Program-made: the position numbers and the translations under genes
Assembly: GCA_963942565.1 (NCBI GenBank)
Contig: OZ012684.1
Location: 71,068,257-71,132,256, forward strand
Origin: Maea johnstoni
Taxonomy: Eukaryota; Annelida; Polychaeta; Spionida; Magelonidae
Length of the DNA stretch: 64,000 bases
Reading direction: 5' to 3'
The notes under the pieces: model-generated
Seen by the model: only the letters and a program-made list of their open reading frames with translations
Told to the model about the DNA's origin: nothing
Databases searched by the model: none
Shown: piece after piece, positions 51,131-64,000 of the stretch
Position numbering within the stretch: the stretch's first letter is position 1
Layout: the number at the start of each line of letters is the position of its first letter

Positions 51131-54100
51131 CCATTCTAGTTATACCAGGAAGTCTTCCATTCTCACTTTTTTTTGCACTTTTTTAGGAAACCAATCGTTG
51201 CTCATCTTTGATCACTTACAGGACATTTATGCGAAACCAGACTTGTTCATAACCAGATGTATATAGTGACTATACTTATCTCATGCATATTTATGAGTAT
51301 GTAAGCATATCCCATTTCTTCGAGTATATAATGAGTTGGCATATCACCTTTGGGGCTGTAATAGAATGGCTATGGCTTTCTGATTTTTTATGGACCGTCC
51401 TACCTCCCTAACTCCAATTTGACACTAAGTATGAATTCAATTTTTTTATATATTTATATAATTTGGAATCAGCTTCATTAATTGTACTTGTAACTAACCA
51501 GCAGGGGCAGTGCAATGCTGAATCAAGATATTACACATTTTTGAATTCAACTTTCTTCTTAACGTAGAAATGCATGCAGATTTTTTGTTCTATAGTTGAT
51601 CTCCAACAGGAGATTTTAAAAGATCCTTTCACCTATTTGTGACATTTTTTCACCCCTTCTCTCCTCAAATTTAGACATTCCAATATGGGCTTCCCCTAAT
51701 TTTTTAAGGAAAATGAAACAGCACTGATGCATTCCATACAATTCAAACATTCCAAATATTTATTTTGTGTATTATTCTTTCATAAAATATTTGTGAGGTT
51801 GATCTCAAAGAAATAGTGGTGTGCAAGTTGTGGGACTGTTATTGACCTTCAATTGATCATGTCTAAATATTGATATTATTTAAAATTATAATAATGTAAA
51901 TAATAATTAGGTAATTGAGAAAGTTTTGAATCTCACATGAATAACTTTCTACTTAAATGAATTCCATGCGCAATTAGTTGCTCAAGATCGATCATGTATG
52001 AAGAATGACATGCATAATAAACTAAAAGAAAATCCAGAAAATTGTCCTGCTAAAGCAAGAGGGTTATAGCAAACTTGTGAGAAAATGTTACATTGTTTTC
52101 AATATGCATTTTACAATAGAACAATTTCTTTCATTCTGATGTTTGTGAATCTCTTTGAAAAACTTCAGTCTCTGGTCAGCATTGGGAACATTCTGTGTGG
52201 CCCAAATATTTGTTGGTAAACTCAGTAAATCTTGCCTATTCAAGCCAAGATGGTTCTACTGACGGACCCATATCTCCTGGCACAAGCCCAAAATGGTGAG
52301 ATTTTATAAAACTATTGAAATGAAAAAAAGTTTTTCAGAACTCAATCTAACACTCTTAATATGTTGTGATTTCATACTTCTGTTATTTTCAAAAGTATCA
52401 TACCAACCAATCCACACTTTCTTGCGGTAAATTCTGGGGATGAATGGATAAGTCAAACTGAGTATAGTATCATAGTGGTCTCACAATTCCATCAGCTCTC
52501 GTGAATTCCTTGTAGTTGATAAATCAATCTCAATGAAATTGCCTGTTATATGTATTTATAGATGTCCTAATATTACCCCTTCATGCCGTAAGCTCTTGAT
52601 TAGTGTTACCTGGATTTATGATACTTTTAAAGATGACTTCAAAGAAAGCTTAGATTCAGGACAGTAAGAATTGGTAGGGGTTCAATTGATATTTTTTCGT
52701 GCCCTGGGTTAACTGGTGTTCTAAATATTTTGGGGAAAAAAATGTGTCCCCTGTATGATGTGGATATTTCGCTCTGTTATAAAGGAGATGCACACTTGCA
52801 AGGTGTTCTCTTCCAAGATTCCTGACATTTGCTACTATGTAGAAAAGGGTCAAAGTAATCAATTAAAGAGTTGGTGTGCTCTATGCACATGAATGCAGCA
52901 AGATTTACATTGCTCAAAAGTGGTTTCTTAGAAATAAGATACTGATTTAATGACTATATGTGGCCCTCTTCATGTCTTTTCATATCTTGTATATTACTGT
53001 ACTTTACACTAAGTTTGTGATTATTGTGAATACTGTACACATGAATTGTTTTATATGAAGTGGTTTTGATGTGTATTTTACATCCATAGGGTTCATAGTC
53101 TACAATCAGTTTGAGGATTTTAGGAGGGAGTTAGTGTACATGACTCAAATAAGAAGAATTTGTATCAACCCATCTATACATAAAGCACTATGGTGTTCTG
53201 ATACATTTACTACTATCCTGGAAATTTGAGATTTTGAAATCTTAATATTTGTAAGGTCAAATTTCCTAATTTTTCTAATATTTTAGGCTGTGCTTGAGAC
53301 CAGAGTATTTTTTGGAAAATATTTGAAGAAGAATCATTGGTCAGAACAAAGAACTGTTCTTCAAATATTTTTTATGATAATCACTGGTCCAGGCTTCACC
53401 TATTGACACCTCCAGGCAATGAAAAAGTTAATGAAAAATAACGTATGATACCATGGGTGTTAGAGTATGAATGGTTTAAAAGATGTATTAGCTTAGTGCA
53501 ATTCATATCAACTTTCCATACGGGAATCTTTGGGTTTCATCTATTCCAGTATCGCTATCATTTTGGGAGAATCCTTACCCTCTGTACATTTAAGTAAGGG
53601 TTTTACTGTAAAAAGAATGAACTGTGTTTAGCTATATTTGCTGAGCTGTATATGATAATTATTGGCAAACATATGTCACGTTTCCTGAACTCTTATACAT
53701 CTGGAGTGTACACATGGTCTTTCGCCTCAAGATATCTCGATAATAGAGTAGATATTTAGAGAAACAGTTGACTGAACGATTCCTCTTCCAACCCTCCTAA
53801 ATTGTGATCTATTTGATGAATTTCTCAAAAGTTGTCAGACCCTATGAGCACTCCTGATGCAGTGGGTTAGGATTTAAACATTCCATGATGATGTCTGTGT
53901 GAAAGGTGAGTGACTGCAATGCACTGTATTTTTGATACAAAGATGAAATTTCTCCAAAGATGAATATGGGTCCAATAATGGTGGTCGCTTATAAAAAGTC
54001 CATGTCAAGGGGCCCCAAGTATAAAATCTAGGGTAGTGCTTGCCATGTGCGTGTAGTTAGAAATACAAAGGGAGAATAATAGATTCCTTACCACAAGTGC

Positions 54101-54146
54101 AGGGTATGCAACAGCTTTATACATAGGGCCCCAGGTGATGTCGGTT

Positions 54147-54737
54147 AACCCTTTCATGCCAGTAGAAGTCAAAGTGTCATCAGAATCTACGCTACTGTAG
54201 ATCTGGTTGGAAATTTGCTGAATCTTTATTTACCAATCGTGATCATATATGATCGGTAAATTCGCTGAACATAAATGAATTAATAGAAGTTCGCTGTTAT
54301 CAAATTGTCACTAGTATGGCACCCCTGGGAGGAGTTGCAATTTGCCTATGTGAAGCTTTCAGAATTTTCCGAATCTTATTTTACCGATCAAGTCTTATCG
54401 GCATATACCAGCAAATTAAAAACCTTGGTAATTTCGCAGGATTTACAGTACCTCTCAAAAGGACATAGAACTAAAGCACCAGTTCACCAGAATGTGAAGG
54501 AGGGTTGTTGGTTGGGTTCTGATCAACATATAAATATTTTATGGAAAAAAGAATCTTGTCACAAAAAGAATCACTGAAGTATTAAGAATGCGTTTGGAAT
54601 AAAGCTAAAAATTCACAAGATATTTGAAGGAGACTTTTTATTCAAATTCTGATTAACATTTCTCCTTTAAATATTTTCGATAAAATATTCCAAAATCTTC
54701 AGGCCTGTTTCGGCTGCTCTGAATGTGAATGGATTAA
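54147..54737. mobile_element. Region of TTAA CCCATTCATGCC-family copies
   Basis: Begins TTAACCCTTTCATGCCAGTA and ends CTGAATGTGAATGGATTAA. The internal phrases TTCTGATCAACATATAAATA and TTCTGATTAACATTTCTCCT appear twice, suggesting two copies side by side. Confidence 0.4.
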
Positions 54738-56360
54738 AGGATGACTTCTTACTGTGTTAGTGCTTGGCTCTATGTGAAAATAACAGATGGCTATAATTTT
54801 GGTGTCTGTGATTGCAGTTGTCGACTTTAACCTGAACAGTCTGCATGTAAATATCTTTACGGATGGTTCCTATGTGAATGTTTTGAGGAACTGTCATGGT
54901 AGTTTAATTGATTTTGGAAGTGACTTCACCTTTTTCAATTTATCAAGTAGATTCACATATGAAGTTTTTTTTTTTACATATGTGTACACAAATTTTACAT
55001 GTACATAAATATATGACATTATACAAAGCAGTAGTTGGTTGATGTTAACTGCTCAGTCATGGTGCATAAGAAAATGTATTTAATGTATCATATCAGAAAA
55101 TATTTACTGAGGTGCGGGTTTGAATACAATTTGGGCAAGACTGACTCTGATATGTGACGTGAAAAATATTTAATATTGACAATTACGTATTTAGTGCATT
55201 TTTCATCCAATTCTTCATATTCATGTGTGTGATAGCGTGCATGCATTTGTAAATTCACATATTCCAAGAAATATTGGCAGCAAATATATTGAAGAGGCTA
55301 CAACTGTACAGTTTGTATATTTACTGCAATAAACAGCATTTATACCACAAATATCATGAATTAATTATTTGGAGTATGGTTTTGAAACAATTATTTGAAA
55401 TGTGGTTTTAAGTATGGCCTGATGATTTAGCAACATGAAAGAAAAAAGTTATAATCAAAACTTAGATCAACCTAGGAAATGTTGGTAAGAAACAAAATTC
55501 TTATTTATGGACTCATTTTCAGCAATGCCTTGAAAGGATGAAACAAACGCATAGAAATGCATGTACTGAGGTATAGGCCAGATAATGAAGGGAATAGTCA
55601 AGTTCAAAGAAAGATACTGAAAGCTGATTAACCATTTGAGCTAATTTTATTAAATATGCACAATTTACAAATACCATTAAGACTGTCAACTCAGCCATCC
55701 CCATAGCTTCTTGTTGATCTGGCAAACATACAAATAATTTAATGCACAAACTCATACTGCGTAAAGTAAGATAGTGGATTTTACAAATTCACCCTCAAAC
55801 AGGGTTCATAAATAGTGCTCCACATTTAAATGCACAAATTCTCTTCTGTTCTTTTAAGCACTCACACAAAAATATGAGCATATCTGCCAGATCACTGGTA
55901 TCTAGGGGATTTACATCGATTAAATTATTCCTTTTAAGTCAGGAAGACTCCCTGCTCAAGGGTACCCTCTTCCTAATGAACATTTACTTCTTCCCAGAAA
56001 GAATTGAAAATGGTTCTAGCATATCAATAATACATTTAAAAGAAGCAAGCAAGATGTATCCAAGCTTCTTTAGAAAACTGCAGTAATCTCAATAATAATC
56101 ATTCAAACAATATGAATACAACTCCCTACAGCTTTCCCAAATATACTTATACCCATATATCATGAAGTAATTCCCTAGCAGATTTCCAGCTTTTTACAGA
56201 TACTGGAAAATACAAGCAAAAGTGGCCATGATCCATTTGTCTCTGGGGTGCACACATGGTCTAAAGTATTAAATCATATCACGTCAAGAAGGATTCTTAC
56301 AGGCTTGTTAAAACTAGCAGTTCCAACAACTTGTAGTCAAGTAATTTCGAGAGTATTGCT

Positions 56361-56563
56361 TTTATTGAGATGTAGGCATATACAACACACAATGTGCAAG
56401 CCCCAGATGTAGGGTGGGATAATGACTAAATATCACATAAGCATATACATGCCAAGAGCCTGCAAGCAAATGCAAATACCTTGAAATATTTAAAGATTGT
56501 GATATTAATTCCCACTGAGTAATAACTATCTGTCAAATGTTTGGGAAATATTGTTTATTTATT
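56361..56563 (-). promoter_or_regulatory. Candidate poly(A) signals of the PCMTD gene
   Basis: On the minus strand, overlapping AATAAATAAA (56554-56563) and another AATAAA (56361-56366) are the first canonical signals downstream of the PCMTD stop, predicting a 3' UTR of about 2.4 kb or more. Confidence 0.4.
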
Positions 56564-58911
56564 CCAAGATATTCATATTTTTTAATTTTTCAGACCAAGA
56601 GGTTGTTACTAAGAGCACACATGCTCCGGGTGTAATAAACACATAGTAGATTATCTCCCATGTATAACATTTATAATCTTTTGCTATTTACACGGTTGCA
56701 ATAAATGTTAGAAGTATTATATACAATAAGATGAAGGCTTTCTAAATTTCAAATACATAAGTAACATTAATTAATAAAGGGATGTATGTTTTTGAGTTAA
56801 ATGAGATATATGTATGTACAATATAAACCTCAATTTTGACAATTGGCCCTTGACTAGTAAATAATTAAAGTAGAGTGGATAATAGATATTATTTTAACCT
56901 CTTGACAGCAGAGGATAAACCATCTCCTGAATGAAGCTTTAATAGTGGTCGCTTAATAGATATAAAAGTTGGTCATCTCTTATATGATTCAACCCTGATA
57001 TTTGAAGCCCAAAGCATAATGAGATTTCAGTTTGTTAATCAAGAGTCTGTAAATGAATTTCAAACATATTTATCATAGCTTATCATCAATTAATGTGACC
57101 AGAGTATGTCAGCAGTAGGACTCCAGTAGTTGATTCCAGCCAAAAATAGGAACAAGAGAGAGAACGGTGGATAAATCGTTAGATCTATACTAGACCAACA
57201 GTCAAAACGCATTTTCCCAGACCACACTAGAACCCATCTTCTATGACATGGACACCTCTCAGATATAGACATTTATATGCTACAGTTTTCAGAAGAGTTA
57301 GTAATATTACATATTCCCATCATATAAAAGGCGCCTTCCACTAGGTATAAATTGTAATCTTTATACTTTTTGGGTGGAGGGTGTTCAAAAAGTTTGTAAA
57401 TTTTCATACGTATAATGTCATTTTTCATATAACACAGTTTTTCTTTCTATTTACAAATTTCATCATATTTACAATAAATCGCTTCCACACAATTCCATGA
57501 ATAGGGGGTGTAAATCCTGTATAAGTGAACGGATAGCATTTCCATTTACTACGTCAGAATTATCCTGCTCATGCATGAACAATTCAAAAATCTGAACAGG
57601 TGAAAATTGGCACAAACGCAATAACTTCTTTCAAAAAACTGAAAAAGGAAATTGTAATTCTTGACTACACAAAAACCTAATTTACTCAAAAATACAACTT
57701 ATTGACACATTAGAGAAAATATTTGGCAGATACGATGCTGGGTACAAATCAAACATTTCTATTCATATTCTAGTCATATTCTATTCAAGTCCTTTGCACA
57801 AACAAGCTATTTACAGATTAGTTGTATGGTGTGACATAGTTCAGAAGTTTCCAATACCAATCGTTTAACCAATATTGAAAATAATGATAATTGAACCATT
57901 CTACTATATATCAATTTACATTAACAAAAAGGTCAGTGCAGAACTGCAGAACTGCAGAAAAGCCATTTCCCCTGCAGATTACCGTTTTTTTTCTCTTTTT
58001 CTGTAGCCTGTCAGTAAATCACCTATTGATAGTCCACAGACAAGCACAAGTAACAATATCTATTATAACAATAAACCTGTCTTTCATAATTGAAACTAAA
58101 TTAATACTCAAACATGAAAAAAGAATTCAGCAATTATAACATTTAACTTCATTATAATTTATATAATTATATTAGATTAACTCCAACAAAATAACCAACA
58201 ATTGAACACTTAGTAAGAAAGACATTATTAACCTTTGCAATATTAACCTATTCACGCTCTTTGCCATTCAGTTCTGGTTTATGTGCAACTATTTTGGAAT
58301 AATTAGAGTACTTTGGAATAATTAAAGGATGGTTGTCTATGATTTTTAATCAACAAGAATCATTCAATGAATTCACCATATATTTTCCCTTATAAATGAC
58401 TGCACAAAGAACCATTATTCACACCATGGTGCCATAGTCTAATTTAGGAATTTGAGGTCAATTAGCTTTTCATATTACAGGGGACTCAGAGCATAAATAG
58501 GTTCAAATTCTGTACAGTTCATATGAGAAACAGATATTACACAAGAGATGTAGAATTCATCTAGTAATCCAGGCTGGTGACACACCTAAAACACTAGTTA
58601 TTAGCACCTTACAAAAAGAAAAGAGATTTGGCACCTCTAGTTCCACAGCATATTCCGGATATCTATCTCCATCTGTTTTCATGTTAATTCATTTATACAT
58701 ATTTGATTTAGCAACCAAAAGAGACTGGCTTTTACATACAGTCCTTAAAGTTTATATAACTGCTGCTTAAATATTAGGATGTTAAGCACCAGGGCTTGCA
58801 AAGCATTCCCTTACAATGAGGCTGAGAACTTCTAAAAAACTGTTTGATGCTTTAACCTTTGGAAATTCAAGATGATTTCAGCTATGTAACAATTCATAAG
58901 CCTAATGCTGC
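56564..58911 (-). other. PCMTD gene 3' UTR (inferred)
   Basis: No coding frame. The plus strand is A-rich, i.e. T-rich in the sense of the minus-strand gene, the same skew as in the LAP 3' UTR. It includes one TTAA-bounded element (58243-58506). Confidence 0.4.
58243..58506. mobile_element. TTAA MITE-like element in the PCMTD 3' UTR
   Basis: TTAACCTATTCACGCTCT and AGAGCATAAATAGGTTCAA form imperfect inverted ends. 264 bp, ends related to the CCCATTCATGCC family. Confidence 0.5.
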
Positions 58912-63922
<5,011 letters not shown>

Positions 63923-64000
63923 CTGCAGAGTAGATAAATATATGATATACACAGAAGTATACTGATAGCAGATGATGGACGCATTGCCACATTTCTGCTT

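Larger units (their letters stand above)
50864..55340 (+). other. LAP gene 3' UTR (inferred)
   Basis: T-rich on the plus strand with no further exon. Candidate AATAAA signals stand at 52016-52021, 54598-54603 and 55328-55333. The first 260 bases hold decayed copies of the last exon; TTAA elements lie around 53.3 and 54.1-54.7 kb. Which signal is used cannot be told from sequence. Confidence 0.5.

Overview
The window is genomic DNA of an animal, almost certainly a marine invertebrate. It is AT-rich and has long introns, GT-AG splice sites, and many short non-autonomous DNA transposons (MITEs with TTAA, 5-bp or 8-bp target-site duplications). The two genes found are metazoan families. Nothing in the sequence fixes the phylum; a non-vertebrate deuterostome or a lophotrochozoan would both fit. 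No bacterial, viral or retroviral gene was recognised.

Layout. Positions 1-24235 contain no exon I can support. They are probably a long 5' intron (or intron plus upstream DNA) of the first gene, holding MITEs, satellites and several non-repetitive, G+C-richer islands that could be regulatory. From 24236 to 50863 on the plus strand lie 20 coding exons of a LAP-family (LRR and PDZ) scaffold protein of the ERBIN/densin (LRRC7) type. The first LRRs are off the left edge. The 20 exons join without a frame break into 1313 residues plus stop: about 15 LRRs, a LAP-specific region, a long disordered Q/P/S-rich middle, and one C-terminal class I PDZ domain. A T-rich 3' UTR follows to about 55.3 kb. 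From 63922 down to about 56.5 kb on the minus strand lies a complete coding set (4 coding exons, 542 aa) of a PCMTD1/2 protein. It has an isoaspartyl-methyltransferase-like fold, a BC box and a Cul5 box, so it is probably a substrate receptor of a Cullin-5 E3 ligase. The two genes are convergent.

Most notable observation. In the LAP gene, three introns and the 3' UTR carry tandem partial copies of the adjoining exon. Immediately upstream of exons 9, 12 and 15 the intron holds copies of the splice acceptor plus the first tens of bases of the following exon. One set (about 34.19-35.19 kb) has grown into a 92-bp minisatellite in which every unit still encodes a recognisable LRR start behind a CTAG acceptor. 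Two of the copies (35106 and 39072) are in frame and open into the real exon, so they could act as alternative acceptors. Two further decayed copies of the last PDZ exon lie in the 3' UTR. An intronic poly(A) site at 42959 could also yield a PDZ-less isoform.

Mobile elements: two TTAA families, an AGGCCT-ended family with two unlike cores, a GGTCTTAGCCAG-ended family (one copy interrupted by a CAGGG..CCCTG element with a 5-bp duplication), an hAT-like element with a perfect 8-bp duplication, and two fold-back elements, one of them in PCMTD intron 1.
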